From Candidatus Zhuqueibacterota bacterium (GTDB lineage: Bacteria; Zhuqueibacterota; Zhuqueibacteria; Zhuqueibacterales; Geothermadaptataceae): a DNA stretch of 64,000 bases. Position numbers and translations under genes: made by a program. Shown piece after piece: positions 26,997 through 36,989 of the stretch (its first letter is position 1; each line of letters opens with the position of its first letter). The DNA lies in contig JAUZRQ010000038.1 of NCBI GenBank assembly GCA_030950365.1, positions 83,264 through 147,263 of the forward strand, in the 5' to 3' direction. The notes under the pieces were generated by a model. It made no database searches. It saw only the letters and a list, made by a program, of their open reading frames with translations, and was not told the origin of the DNA.

Positions 26997-29954
26997 TCAC
27001 GGCTTTTTTCGCAGTTCCGGGAACAGACTTTCCAGTCGCTGCAAATTGCGTTTGGCGATCTGGTCGTTGGGGTTCAGTTCCACCGCCTTTCGCCAGGCAT
27101 CGGCGGCCTCCCGCCAGCGCCGCTGCCGGGCGTAGATGAGCCCCATGTTGGTATGCACAATGGCCGCGCGGCTGTTATGCTGCAGGGCTTTTTCATAGGC
27201 CAGCAGGGCTTCTTTCTGCCGGTTCAGCTCCAGATAAAAGGTGCCCAGCTCAAAAAAGGTACGTGCGGAAGGGACATTGCGGGTCGCCATCCGCAAAACC
27301 GGCTCGGCTTCCATAAACTGCCGGCGCATTTTCAGACGATACGCCAATGCAATATACGGCTCAGGAAACGCCGGCGCCAGGATCACCGTGGCGCGCAGAA
27401 AGTCTTCCGCCGCCAGGGAATCCATGGTGGTCTGCGCCAGATAATACAACTCGTCAATCAGAAATTGCTGCAGTTGCCGGTAAAGCCGCGGCAAAGGCAA
27501 CGCGCGCGCTGCATCATCCGCCCGTTGTTTCACGATCATCGCCGCTGAGCGCGGCAATTTCGCATGCAGCTTGCCGGCAGCCTGCCACAGCATGCGAACC
27601 CATCGGTTTAGCCGACGGGTCTGGCTAAGTTCCAGGGAATCGGCAGTGGTGATAGGCGGTGCGGAGCGCACCCGGCTCAGGAGGGAGAAAATCTCTCCCG
27701 CATAGCTGGCTCGGGGCAGCTCGCGGGGAAACCCCGTAACCGGCAAGTCATCGGTATTGATGCTCGCCGCCTTCACAAACGGTTCGAGCTGCGCATCCGC
27801 GGCGATGAGCAGGGTGGAAAGCGACGGCAGATCAGTCAATCCTTCCTCGCCAAGGCTTTCCTGGATAAACCGTTCTGCCAGCCGATCGCGCAGTTGCGTC
27901 GCATCGAGACGGATCGGCGTGTCTCCGGCAATGAGCAATGTGTGGCCCAGCCGGTCCTGAATCCCGCCGAACCACAGGCTCACATGCGGAAAAACCGCCT
28001 TGCAGGTAGCGACGATGGCCTGGTAGTGCTCGGGCGAGAGGGCATGCATGGGCAGCCATTGCAAGAACACGCCGCCGGGCCGCAAATGCTCGCGGCAGGC
28101 CTGATAATATTCACGCGTGTATAGAAGCCAGCTATCGGCGCCGGTGGGATGCGTGGCATCGGCGGTGATGATATCGTATGCCTGCTTCCGGGTTTGCAAA
28201 AAGTTGCGGCCATCTTCGATCACCAGTTGCACGCCGGTCCGACTGACAACGCCAAAATTGTCTTTCTCGAAAATCCGGCCGATATCCGCCGCGTGCGGGT
28301 TGATTTCCACGCACGTCAGATTGGCCAGATCCAGTTGACTCAGATAGCCGGTCACGATGCCAGCGCCGAATGTCACCACCAGTGCATCGTGGGGGTGCTC
28401 GTGCAGCAAATAGGGCAGCAGCGCCATCAACTTAAATGTGCGCATGGACGTGGGATCTGTGGCCACTTCGGTGATGTTGTTGATGTCGAATACACGCAGG
28501 TCCTGCTCGGCATGTTCATAGACCGCCAGCGTGCCGATGCTGGATTCGCGGTAATAGGTGAATTCATAACCGGCGGGGGGCTGCGTGAGCGGCGGTTTCG
28601 GAAAAAATAAAAACGCAAGAAACAGGATGCTCAGGGCCAGGGTAACCAGTGGCACGGCGTGGGATTGCGATGGCTCATCCCGGGGCGTGGCCAGCAGGGG
28701 GATTGCGGCTATGGTGGCCAGAGCAGCCAGCACCAGCAGGCTGTTTTGGATGCCGAGCCAGTGGAGCGAGGCGGTGGCCACGATGAGGGCACCTAACACC
28801 GCGCCAATGGTGTTGACGGCCAGCATGCGGCCGAATCCGTGGCCGGTTTCCTCGGCATGCGCCACCGCCAATTTCACGGACACAGGGAAGATCATGCCCG
28901 AGCACAGTGCAGCCGGCAGCATGATCACGCAGGCCACCACGAAATGGCGCATCAGCAATACCGTGAGCGACCCCGCCATGCCCGATAGTCCGCCTTTGAT
29001 CAGCCAGTGAAAGGCCAGCAGTGACAGCCCGCCGAATACGGCCATGGCCACCAGAAGGCCACCGACCATGGATTCCCGGATCAACCGCCGATCAACCATG
29101 GGCGCAATCAGCAAGCTGCCGAGGGCCAGGCTGATCAGGTAGGCCGCAAGGGAGGTACTGAAGGCCCACGTGCTGTTGCCGAGCACCAGCACCAGCATCT
29201 TCGTCCATACAATTTCATATCCCAGGCCGACCAGTCCGGCCACCCCAACCGCCGTCGTCAGCCACCGCACACGATGGGCTGGTTTGGTCGGGGATGTTGT
29301 CGCTGCAGTTTGGCGAACGGACTCAGCCGGCGCGGGCGCGACACCCATTTCAGCCAGGCGAAAGGCGACCATTGCGATGAAAAAGTTGAGACCGGCGGCA
29401 ATTAAGCTGCTTTTCAGCATGCCGAGCGAGGGCAGCAACAGGAATCCGGCTGCCGCCGCACCCAGTGTGGCGCCGAGGGTATTCAGGCCGTAAAGCAGAG
29501 ACGCGGTGCGGCCGAGCTGTGAAAATCGGGAGCGAAACGCCTGCGCCAACACCGGCATCGTGCCTCCCATGAGAATGGTGGGAAGCAGCAGCAAGCCAAT
29601 GGCGAGCAAGAAGCGAATGCCCAGCAAAGCAGCATCGGGAAGGTGTTCGACCGGCAGCCGGGTATAAGCCCATTGGCCCAGCTTGTGCAGCCAGGGAAAG
29701 GCCAGGGCATACAGGCCAATCATCGCCTCGAGCAGGGCATAAGTCCGAATCGGGTTGGTGAGCCGGCGCGTTCGCCGTCCCCATGCGTAACTGCCAGCAG
29801 CCAGTCCGAGCATGAACGCGGCCAGCGCCGCGCTGATGGCTAAAATGGAGACGCCAAAAATGAGCGTGAGTTGTCGCGTCCAGATGACCTCATACACTAG
29901 TGCGGCGAAGCCGGAAAGGAAAATTAACAAATAGATGATAATGGGAAATGCCAT
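26997..29954 (-). CDS. Fused MFS-like transporter / spermidine synthase-like / TPR protein, copy 2
   Basis: About 985 residues from the ATG at 29954 (MAFPIIIYLLIFLSGFAALV), which gives the same N-terminus as the paralogue; longer in-frame starts upstream add a hydrophilic leader unlike it. The membrane part contains 'ALVYEVIWTRQLTLIFG' and 'TILMGGTMPVLAQ'. The synthase-like domain near 500-700 has 'DALVVTFGAGIVTGYL', 'LTCVEINPHAADI', 'YDIITADATHPTGADSWLLYT', and ends in 'FLQWLPMHALSPEHYQ'. The C-terminus has TPR repeats ('AAIVHTNMGLIYARQRRWREAADAWRKAVELNP'). It is diverged from copy 1, so the duplication is old. Both are expected in the inner membrane with the soluble part in the cytoplasm. 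The product made is unknown. Confidence 0.85.
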   Translation of the reverse strand: MAFPIIIYLLIFLSGFAALVYEVIWTRQLTLIFGVSILAISAALAAFMLGLAAGSYAWGRRTRRLTNPIRTYALLEAMIGLYALAFPWLHKLGQWAYTRLPVEHLPDAALLGIRFLLAIGLLLLPTILMGGTMPVLAQAFRSRFSQLGRTASLLYGLNTLGATLGAAAAGFLLLPSLGMLKSSLIAAGLNFFIAMVAFRLAEMGVAPAPAESVRQTAATTSPTKPAHRVRWLTTAVGVAGLVGLGYEIVWTKMLVLVLGNSTWAFSTSLAAYLISLALGSLLIAPMVDRRLIRESMVGGLLVAMAVFGGLSLLAFHWLIKGGLSGMAGSLTVLLMRHFVVACVIMLPAALCSGMIFPVSVKLAVAHAEETGHGFGRMLAVNTIGAVLGALIVATASLHWLGIQNSLLVLAALATIAAIPLLATPRDEPSQSHAVPLVTLALSILFLAFLFFPKPPLTQPPAGYEFTYYRESSIGTLAVYEHAEQDLRVFDINNITEVATDPTSMRTFKLMALLPYLLHEHPHDALVVTFGAGIVTGYLSQLDLANLTCVEINPHAADIGRIFEKDNFGVVSRTGVQLVIEDGRNFLQTRKQAYDIITADATHPTGADSWLLYTREYYQACREHLRPGGVFLQWLPMHALSPEHYQAIVATCKAVFPHVSLWFGGIQDRLGHTLLIAGDTPIRLDATQLRDRLAERFIQESLGEEGLTDLPSLSTLLIAADAQLEPFVKAASINTDDLPVTGFPRELPRASYAGEIFSLLSRVRSAPPITTADSLELSQTRRLNRWVRMLWQAAGKLHAKLPRSAAMIVKQRADDAARALPLPRLYRQLQQFLIDELYYLAQTTMDSLAAEDFLRATVILAPAFPEPYIALAYRLKMRRQFMEAEPVLRMATRNVPSARTFFELGTFYLELNRQKEALLAYEKALQHNSRAAIVHTNMGLIYARQRRWREAADAWRKAVELNPNDQIAKRNLQRLESLFPELRKKP

Positions 29955-30312
29955 ATTCAGGCCTTTGCGTTTGAGGAAGCGGGGTTCATACCTTTCATGC
30001 TGCAATATAGATTCGTCCGCAGTGCAATGCAACATGGATTGGATGAATGACATGAAAACAAACGACTGGATCAATCCATGGTGATGATTCCCAGGTTGCC
30101 AATCAGCCCGTCATCCAATATTATCAAGAAAAACAAAGAAGTGGAGCCCTGCCAGCGTTAAATGATCCGATTGATCACCACCTGCATATTTTTCATGAAT
30201 ATGGCTTGATTTTTGTTCATTATCTGATTAAGTTTGACTTTCGAAAAAATGAATCCATCCCAATGACGTGGACCATCCGGTCCAAATGGTGACATAAGCA
30301 AGAGCAGGCATT
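29955..30312. other. Divergent promoter region with a possible operator
   Basis: 358 bases between divergent genes. An inverted repeat tggacc-atcc-ggtcca lies at 30269-30284, 28 bases before the RseP start, where a regulator could bind. No gene is visible and no clear ribosome-binding site precedes the RseP ATG. Confidence 0.4.
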
Positions 30313-31617
30313 ATGACGACCTTTTTTGCGTTTCTTCTGGTCCTTGGCTTTCTGGTCTTTGTGCATGAATTCGGGCATTTCATCGCTGCGAAGCTGATCG
30401 GCGTGCGGGTGCATGTGTTTTCCATTGGTTTCGGCACGCGGTTGTTCGGCTTCAAACGCGGCGATACCGATTACCGTATTTCGCTCATCCCTCTGGGCGG
30501 ATATGTGAAAATGGCCGGTGAAAATCCCACCGAACCTCTGGCTGGTTCCCCAGAAGAGTTTGCTTCTCGTTCAGTATTAGAGCGGCTGGTGATCATTCTG
30601 GCCGGCCCATTCATGAATTTGCTCTGGGCGGTCCTGTTTTTTATGTTCATTTTCATGGTTGGTGTGGATCAGCCAGCATTCCTGAAGCACGAAGCGCGCA
30701 TCGGTTGGATCGAACCCGGTACCGTGGCCGAAAAGGTTGGCTTGCGCCCCGGAGACGTGATTCTGCGGATCAACGCCGAGGATGTGCCCAACTGGGAGGC
30801 GGCACTCGCCCGGCTCAACGCCACACTCAACCAGCCGATTGACATTACGATCCAGCGTAATGGCCAGACGCTGTCGTTTGCGCTGAACCTGTCAATGGAC
30901 TCGGTGAAGGCGGCCGAGCAGGGCCTCGGGATCTATCCGCCCCTTCAACCGGTGGTTGGGGATTTGCGCAAGGGCTGGCCTGCCGAGAAAGCCGGACTTC
31001 AGAAAGGGGATCGGATTGTTGGTATCAACGGCAGCCCCGTGACACACTGGAACCAGCTCACCACCGTGATTCACAACAGTCCCGGCCAGCAAATCACCCT
31101 CGATATTGAGCGCAATGGCCAGCGGATGAGGATTACCATCACGCCGCGTAAAGATGAGGCCGACGGCAAGGGATACATTGGCATGACGCCGCTGCAGGAG
31201 ACCATCAAAGTCAAATACGGACTGCTCACCGCGGCCAAAGAAAGCGTGGTGTTCAACGTCCGCATTGCTTATTTGACGCTGAATTACGTCTGGAAAGTGA
31301 TCACCGGAGAGCAATCGGGCAAGGCCATTGGCGGGCCCATTGCCATTGCTCAGTTTGCCGGCGAGGCGGCACGCAATGGTTTCATGGAATTGATCCGCCT
31401 GATGGGGCTATTGAGCTTGCAGCTCGGATTGCTCAACCTGCTGCCGATTCCGGTGCTGGACGGCGGCCACGTGGTGCTGTTGGCGGTGGAGGGCATCTCG
31501 CGTCGGCCCATTAGCCTGCGCATGCGCGAAGTGATCCAAATTATCGGCGTAGTGGTGCTGCTGGCGATTATGACCTATGTGATTTTTAACGATATTTCAC
31601 GATTGTTTTCGCAATAA
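30313..31617 (+). CDS. rseP: RIP metalloprotease RseP (site-2 protease)
   Basis: A 434-residue intramembrane zinc protease. The active-site HEFGH is at residues 18-22 in the first membrane helix, and the third ligand motif 'LLPIPVLDGGHVVLL' lies near residue 385. Two PDZ domains occupy about 120-185 ('IGWIEPGTVAEKVGLRPGDVILRI') and 205-280 ('PAEKAGLQKGDRIVGINGSPV'). RseP makes the second cut in anti-sigma factors and clears signal peptide remnants. The usual neighbours (dxr, cdsA, bamA) are absent; a DUF1614 gene follows after a hairpin. Length and domain order match the family. Confidence 0.95.
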   Translation: MTTFFAFLLVLGFLVFVHEFGHFIAAKLIGVRVHVFSIGFGTRLFGFKRGDTDYRISLIPLGGYVKMAGENPTEPLAGSPEEFASRSVLERLVIILAGPFMNLLWAVLFFMFIFMVGVDQPAFLKHEARIGWIEPGTVAEKVGLRPGDVILRINAEDVPNWEAALARLNATLNQPIDITIQRNGQTLSFALNLSMDSVKAAEQGLGIYPPLQPVVGDLRKGWPAEKAGLQKGDRIVGINGSPVTHWNQLTTVIHNSPGQQITLDIERNGQRMRITITPRKDEADGKGYIGMTPLQETIKVKYGLLTAAKESVVFNVRIAYLTLNYVWKVITGEQSGKAIGGPIAIAQFAGEAARNGFMELIRLMGLLSLQLGLLNLLPIPVLDGGHVVLLAVEGISRRPISLRMREVIQIIGVVVLLAIMTYVIFNDISRLFSQ

Positions 31618-31626
31618 TGTTGCCAT

Positions 31627-31660
31627 AAACACCGGGCACCTCGAAGGTGCGCGGTGTTTT
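31627..31660 (+). terminator. Hairpin terminator after rseP
   Basis: Stem aacaccgggcacc/ggtgcgcggtgtt with one mismatch and a short loop, followed by tttt. Its inner ggcacct-aggtgc core resembles the hairpin at 44909-44940. Confidence 0.7.
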
Positions 31661-31688
31661 ACATTTCTCATATTCCGGAGTTCATCTC

Positions 31689-32366
31689 TTGTTCTTCAGT
31701 CCGCTCACATTTCTGTTCATTCTCCTGTTCGTCGCGCTGCTGGGGTTCCTGTTCCTCTTCGTGCATTTCGGCATCATCACCTACGCGTTCGAGCGCATTG
31801 GCATGGCGCCCGAGCATCTTTTCTCGCTGCTGTTGCTGACCATCATTGGCAGTTACATCAACATTCCGCTGTATAAGAAGCGGTCGGAGCTCGAAATGCC
31901 GGGGCAGGTGATTCGTTTTTTCGGTTACCGGTTCATCATTCCGGCGCCGGCGCGGCAGCAGGAAACCACCGTGGCCATCAACGTCGGCGGTGCGCTGATT
32001 CCGGGCCTGATTTCGCTGTACCTGATCATCACCCATCTGCATTTGCTGATTCAGATTGTGATTGCCACGTTCGTGGTTGCCGTGGTGGCCAAGCGTATCT
32101 CCCGGCCCATTCGCGGACTGGGCATCGCCAGCCCGCCGTTTATCTCGCCGCTCATCGCTGCCATTCTCGCGCTGATTTTGAGCCCCGACCAGGCACCGGT
32201 GGTGGCCTACTGTGCCGGGACGCTGGGCGTGCTCATAGGCGCCGATTTGCTCAACGCCGATACCTTCGATAAGCTCGGCGCTCCGGTGGTGTCCATTGGC
32301 GGGGCAGGAACCTTTGATGGCGTGTTCTTTACCGGCATTTTCGCCGTGCTGCTGGCCAGCCTGTGA
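31689..32366 (+). CDS. DUF1614-family membrane protein
   Basis: About 226 residues with six or so hydrophobic segments. Motifs include 'GSYINIPLYKK', 'VAINVGGALIPGLISLYLI' and 'GGAGTFDGVFFTGIFAVLLA', which fit the DUF1614 family of uncharacterised inner-membrane proteins. A TTG start at 31689, with a ggag site 8 bases upstream, is preferred over a GTG at 31647, because the latter lies inside the terminator hairpin and would add a hydrophilic leader. Function unknown. A promoter between the hairpin and the gene is not obvious, so read-through from rseP is possible. Confidence 0.75.
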   Translation: MFFSPLTFLFILLFVALLGFLFLFVHFGIITYAFERIGMAPEHLFSLLLLTIIGSYINIPLYKKRSELEMPGQVIRFFGYRFIIPAPARQQETTVAINVGGALIPGLISLYLIITHLHLLIQIVIATFVVAVVAKRISRPIRGLGIASPPFISPLIAAILALILSPDQAPVVAYCAGTLGVLIGADLLNADTFDKLGAPVVSIGGAGTFDGVFFTGIFAVLLASL

Positions 32367-32467
32367 TCGTGCCCATTTGCTCATCCTCAAGCGCGTTGAT
32401 GCCGTGCGATTGGCAGACCGGCACCTCCCGCCGCATCCAGGCCTTTCCAAAACCGCCCGGTCGCGGA

Positions 32468-32923
32468 TTACTGCCCGTTCCGCAGGGCCACGTACGCGCC
32501 TTCGTGCACCCCGGCAACACGGTCCCCGACGATGATCTGGCTGCAAACATGAATTCTCGCCTTGCCCCGGCGGTTCAGCGTATTCAAAAAACGTCGCCAT
32601 GCATCATCGGTCGGAATGAGAGCCAGAGTCTCAAAATCGCGGCTCACCGGTGCCAGAAAATCCATGCGGCTTTTCTGGATGACCAGCTGGCTATCGATGT
32701 CATGCTCGCGCAGCTTCATGTGCAGCAGCGTCCATCCGGCCAGGATGCCGAACGAGGCCAGACTGCCACCGAAGGCGGTATTGTGATGATTGCTATTCTG
32801 CTGCAGCGGGGCCTGGAGCCTCAGAAACTCGCCATTGTATTCGGCCAGCCGAAGTCCGCAACTGCGCGCAAACGGAAAGGTCTGATGCAGGTATGCTTCG
32901 ATCTCCCCTAATTTGACCCTCAT
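32468..32923 (-). CDS. YiiD C-terminal-type thioesterase (hotdog fold)
   Basis: A 151-residue protein with the hotdog thioesterase pattern: 'PLQQNSNHHNTAFGGSLASFGILAGW' forms the strand and long central helix, and 'IQKSRMDFLAPVSRDFETLA' the following strands. The 'NTAFGGSL' motif is typical of YiiD_C/DUF4442 thioesterases. It presumably hydrolyses a small acyl-CoA or acyl-ACP thioester; substrate unknown. It converges with the DUF1614 gene, whose stop is 100 bases away, and is followed upstream by a 550-base non-coding stretch. Confidence 0.8.
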   Translation of the reverse strand: MRVKLGEIEAYLHQTFPFARSCGLRLAEYNGEFLRLQAPLQQNSNHHNTAFGGSLASFGILAGWTLLHMKLREHDIDSQLVIQKSRMDFLAPVSRDFETLALIPTDDAWRRFLNTLNRRGKARIHVCSQIIVGDRVAGVHEGAYVALRNGQ

Positions 32924-33474
32924 GCTGTATCCCCATTGAATCTGTGTGGCTATTTAAGAATATCCGTAGGTTCAATTGTGATATCATTCCAATTTTTCAG
33001 CCATTCCACGAATCTTGGATAGTGAAAAATATTGGAATCTCTTTTCATGAAATGGCTCGGAGAGATAAATAACTCATGGGCTGATTGGTTACGAAAATTT
33101 TGTCTCAACTATTTGAAAAAAAGCAAATAGGCCCCTCCTCCGCCATCGCGCGCGGCGACCGCAAGGGAGACGCTGAAATGCCGGAAGGATAATTTAAATA
33201 TCGAAATGGTTGATACGGCTGAATAGTTACGGTCTAAGTGCATAATCCAATTTAATTTTTAAATACATACCGGCAGACCATTCAGGTGGGGAAAAGATTT
33301 TACATAGGTCTGGTCCAATAAGGCAGCAGGTTCTGAACCGCTGGGTTGTGTAGCGCGTGCAAGAATTTTTCCTGTGTCCGGTATCTCTGACAGTTGGTCG
33401 CGATTCGCTTGACTTCGTGCCACAAAAATGCTACGCTTTGGCAGCATCATCACCATAAATATAGAGAGGGAAAA
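32924..33474. other. 550-base AT-rich intergenic region
   Basis: No gene is visible on either strand. The 13-mer gctgaatagttac at 33218-33230 is identical to the right end of the element at 44596-44789, so a remnant of the same element may lie here, but no matching left end was found. The amidase promoter should be near 33400. Confidence 0.4.
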
Positions 33475-35151
33475 ATGCGCAAAATGAGATGGCTATTCAT
33501 GTTTTCGTTGGTATTCATGGGACTGTCACAACAAATCGCCCTGGCCCAGCAGGAAGAAAGGGAAGAACCGGTCATCAAAGCCGAGATGGTGAAACAGGCG
33601 GAAAAGCTCATCGGCCTGGAATTTACCGACGCCGAGATCGATTCCATGCTGGACGGCCTGAATCGTAATTTGCGCAGTTATCAGGCGCTGCGCAAGGTGT
33701 CTCTGGATAACAGCGTGCCGCCCGCGCTGCTGTTCAATCCCATCCCCAAAGGCAAAAAGCTGGAGACCCGCCAGAAGCCCATCCGGTGGTCGAAGGTCAA
33801 CGCGCCTGAGGCGCCGGATGATCTCGAAAAGCTGGCCTATGCCTCCGTGGCGGAGCTGGCCGAGCTCATCCGCACGCGCAAAATCACCTCGGTGCAACTG
33901 ACGCAGATGTACCTGAACCGGCTGAAGAAATACGGTCCGAAGTTGCAGTGCGTGGTGACCCTGACCGAGGAGCTGGCCATGGAGCAGGCACGGCGCGCGG
34001 ATGCCGAGATCGCCGCGGGCAAATACCGCGGCCCACTGCACGGCATTCCTTACGGCGCCAAGGACCTGCTGGCGGTCAAAGGCTACAAGACCACCTGGGG
34101 GGCAATGCCGTACAAGGATCAAATCATTGACCAAACCGCCACGGTGGTGAAAAAGCTGGAAGAGGCCGGTGCGGTGCTGGTGGCCAAGCTCACCCTCGGC
34201 GCGCTGGCCTGGGGCGATGTCTGGTTCGGCGGCAAAACGCGCAATCCGTGGAATCTGGAGCAGGGCTCCAGCGGCTCGTCGGCAGGATCGGCGGCGGCCA
34301 CGGCGGCCGGGCTGGTGGCGTTTTCCATCGGCACGGAAACATGGGGCTCGATCGTCTCGCCTTCCACCCGCTGCGGCGTCACCGGTCTGCGCCCGACATT
34401 TGGCCGCGTGAGTCGCGCCGGCGCCATGGCCCTGAGCTGGTCCATGGACAAGATTGGCCCGATTGCCCGCACCGTCGAAGATTGCGCCATCGTGTTCGAG
34501 GCCATCCGCGGCCCGGACGGCATCGATCAAACCGTGGTAGAAGTGCCCTTCAATTATGATCCGAACGTGAAGTTCAGCGAACTGCGTATCGGCTACACCA
34601 AAAGCCTGTTCGAGCGCGACTATCGCGGCAAAGGAAACGACGCCAAAACCCTCGAGACCCTGCGTAAGCTGGGCGCCAAATTGATTCCCATTGAACTGCC
34701 GGATACCTATCCGGTACGTTCGCTGTCGTTCATCCTCAGCGCCGAGGCCGCCGCGGCGTTTGACGAACTCACACGCAGCAACCGTGACGACCTGCTGGTG
34801 CGGCAGATCAAAAATGCCTGGCCCAACGTGTTCCGCACGTCGCGGTTCATTCCCGCGGTGGAGTACATTCAGGCCAATCGCATCCGCACGCTGGTGATCG
34901 AAGAGCTGGACCGGCTATTTGAAGCCATTGATCTGTACGTGGTTCCTTCGTTCGGCGGCAACAACTTGCTGATGACCAACCTGACGGGGCATCCCTGCGT
35001 GGTGGTACCCAACGGCTTTGACGACAAGGGCAGCCCCACCAGCATCAGCTTTATCGGCGATTTGTTCGACGAAGCCACGGTGCTGGCCGTGGCCAAGGCG
35101 GTTCAGGATGCTACGGATTTTCATCGGAAACATCCACCACTGTTTCCGTGA
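33475..35151 (+). CDS. Exported amidase (amidase signature family)
   Basis: 558 residues from the ATG at 33475, preceded by agaggg, with a signal peptide (MRKMRWLFMFSLVFMGLSQQIALAQ). The Ser-Ser-Lys catalytic triad is readable: Lys196 in 'GIPYGAKDLLAVKG', the cis-Ser in 'EQGSSGSSAGSAAATA' near 268, and the nucleophile Ser292 in 'GTETWGSIVSPS'. The last differs from the usual 'GTDTGGSIR' by a Trp before the Gly-Ser. It hydrolyses an amide bond in an unknown substrate, probably in the periplasm. The exported amidohydrolase gene begins 85 bases later, and together with the serine hydrolase at 36990 they suggest periplasmic scavenging of amides or peptides. Confidence 0.88.
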   Translation: MRKMRWLFMFSLVFMGLSQQIALAQQEEREEPVIKAEMVKQAEKLIGLEFTDAEIDSMLDGLNRNLRSYQALRKVSLDNSVPPALLFNPIPKGKKLETRQKPIRWSKVNAPEAPDDLEKLAYASVAELAELIRTRKITSVQLTQMYLNRLKKYGPKLQCVVTLTEELAMEQARRADAEIAAGKYRGPLHGIPYGAKDLLAVKGYKTTWGAMPYKDQIIDQTATVVKKLEEAGAVLVAKLTLGALAWGDVWFGGKTRNPWNLEQGSSGSSAGSAAATAAGLVAFSIGTETWGSIVSPSTRCGVTGLRPTFGRVSRAGAMALSWSMDKIGPIARTVEDCAIVFEAIRGPDGIDQTVVEVPFNYDPNVKFSELRIGYTKSLFERDYRGKGNDAKTLETLRKLGAKLIPIELPDTYPVRSLSFILSAEAAAAFDELTRSNRDDLLVRQIKNAWPNVFRTSRFIPAVEYIQANRIRTLVIEELDRLFEAIDLYVVPSFGGNNLLMTNLTGHPCVVVPNGFDDKGSPTSISFIGDLFDEATVLAVAKAVQDATDFHRKHPPLFP

Positions 35152-35235
35152 TATGTGGTGACCCGCACGTGACCTCTTTTTGTGTCCATCGATGCTTTGT
35201 TACGGATTCATAACCATGAATATGGAGGGAGCACC

Positions 35236-36870
35236 ATGTGGAGCAAGAAATTCATACGCGGCCTGGCCATCGGAAGCACGGCGTTATGGTTAATGACGAT
35301 AGCTGCCGGTTTCGCGCAGGAAGCGCCCAAATCCATTCCCAAAGCGCCGCTCCGTGCCGAAGGCGATGGCCCGTTCCAGCGGCTCATTCTTCGTGGCGGT
35401 ATTCTCATCGATGGCACCGGCGCGCCGCCCATCGGGCCGGTGGATATCGTCATCGAAAAGAACCGTATCGTCAATATCAAAAGCGTTGGCTATCCCGGTC
35501 TGCCCATCGATCCCAAACGGCGTCCGAAAGCCAATCCCGGCGATAAAGAACTCGATGTCTCCGGCATGTACATTCTGCCCGGCTTTGTCGATATGCATGC
35601 GCACATTGGTGGCGTGCGGCAGGGCACACCGGCCGAATACGTATTCAAATTGTGGATGGGGCATGGCATCACCACCATCCGGGACCCGGGCAGCGGCAAC
35701 GGCCTGGGTTGGGTTCTGGAGCATAAGGAAAAGAGCGCGCGCAACGAAATCACCGCGCCGCGGATCGAAGCCTACGTGCGTTTCGGGCAGGGGCACAAGG
35801 GGCCCATCGCCACACCGGAAGAGGCTCGCCGATGGGTACGCGAAGTGGCCAAACGCGGCGCCGACGGTCTGAAGCTGAGTTCCTACCGGCCGGACATCAT
35901 GGCGGCGACCATTGACGAGGCCAAAAAGCACGGACTGCGCACCGCCTGTCACCATGCGCAGATGGGAGTGGCCTGGATGAACGTGCTACAATCTGCGCGG
36001 CTCGGGCTCACCACCATGGAGCACTGGTACGGCCTGCCGGAGGCCATGTTCACCGATCGCACCGTCCAGGATTTCCCGCTGGATTACAATTACAACAACG
36101 AGCAGGATCGCTTCGGCCAGGCGGGCCGGTTGTGGAAACAGGCCGCGCCGCCGTACAGCGAAAAGTGGAATGCGGTGATGAATGAGCTGATTGCGCTGGA
36201 TTTCACCATCGTGCCGACCATGACCATTTACGAAGCCAGCCGCGATCTCATGCGGGCGCGCCGTGCTGAATGGCATGAGGAGTACACCCTGCCTTCGCTG
36301 TGGGAATTTTACCGGCCCAATCGCGAATCGCATGGTTCGTACTGGTTCTACTGGACCACCGAGGATGAAGTGGAGTGGAAACGCAATTACCAGCTCTGGA
36401 TGACGTTTCTGAACGAGTACAAAAATCGCGGCGGCCGCGTGTGTGTTGGCTCAGATGCCGGTTTCATTTACAAGCTATACGGGTTTGCCTACATTCGCGA
36501 AATGGAGCTACTACGCGAGGCCGGCTTTCATCCGCTGGAAGTCATCCGTTCGGCGACGCTTTGGGGCGCCGAGGCGCTCGGCCTGGCCGATCAGATCGGC
36601 ACGGTGGAGGTCGGCAAGCTGGCTGATCTGGTGGTGGTCGAAGAAAATCCGTTGCAAAACCTCAAAGTGCTGTACGGCACCGGCGCGATCAAGCTGAACG
36701 AAAACAACGAGCCGGTCCGCGTGGGCGGAGTGAAGTACACCATCAAAGACGGTATCATTTACGATGCCAAGAAACTGCTGGCGGATGTGCGCCGGATGGT
36801 GCGCCAGGCCAAGGAAAAAGATGGCTATGAAATCGTACAACCCGGAATGAAGCCGGGGGCCGCGCCGTGA
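35236..36870 (+). CDS. Exported amidohydrolase (metal-dependent, imidazolonepropionase-like)
   Basis: 544 residues from the ATG at 35236, which has a ggaggga site and a signal peptide (MWSKKFIRGLAIGSTALWLM...GFAQ). Metal-binding motifs of the amidohydrolase superfamily: His121 and His123 in 'GFVDMHAHIGG', 'TACHHAQMG', 'TTMEHWYG' and the catalytic Asp in 'VCVGSDAGFIYK'. The C-terminal 'ALGLADQIGTVEVGKLADLVVVEENPL' closes the small beta-domain typical of the family. It acts on cyclic amides or imides; no specific substrate is readable. It probably forms a transcription unit with the amidase before it. Confidence 0.88.
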   Translation: MWSKKFIRGLAIGSTALWLMTIAAGFAQEAPKSIPKAPLRAEGDGPFQRLILRGGILIDGTGAPPIGPVDIVIEKNRIVNIKSVGYPGLPIDPKRRPKANPGDKELDVSGMYILPGFVDMHAHIGGVRQGTPAEYVFKLWMGHGITTIRDPGSGNGLGWVLEHKEKSARNEITAPRIEAYVRFGQGHKGPIATPEEARRWVREVAKRGADGLKLSSYRPDIMAATIDEAKKHGLRTACHHAQMGVAWMNVLQSARLGLTTMEHWYGLPEAMFTDRTVQDFPLDYNYNNEQDRFGQAGRLWKQAAPPYSEKWNAVMNELIALDFTIVPTMTIYEASRDLMRARRAEWHEEYTLPSLWEFYRPNRESHGSYWFYWTTEDEVEWKRNYQLWMTFLNEYKNRGGRVCVGSDAGFIYKLYGFAYIREMELLREAGFHPLEVIRSATLWGAEALGLADQIGTVEVGKLADLVVVEENPLQNLKVLYGTGAIKLNENNEPVRVGGVKYTIKDGIIYDAKKLLADVRRMVRQAKEKDGYEIVQPGMKPGAAP

Positions 36871-36912
36871 CCCGGAAAAATGATGAATAAATCCGGGCGA
36901 TCATTGAGAGCG

Positions 36913-36953
36913 GAGCGAAAGCACGGATCGTCGGCGGTCTGCGGCTTTCGCTC
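36913..36953. repeat. Inverted repeat upstream of the serine hydrolase gene
   Basis: Perfect 10-base arms gagcgaaagc / gctttcgctc around 21 bases. No T run follows, so it is more likely a leader structure or operator than a terminator. Confidence 0.4.
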
Positions 36954-36989
36954 ATTGGTTTGAACGGTTGCAAGCAGGGAGGAGAGGAA

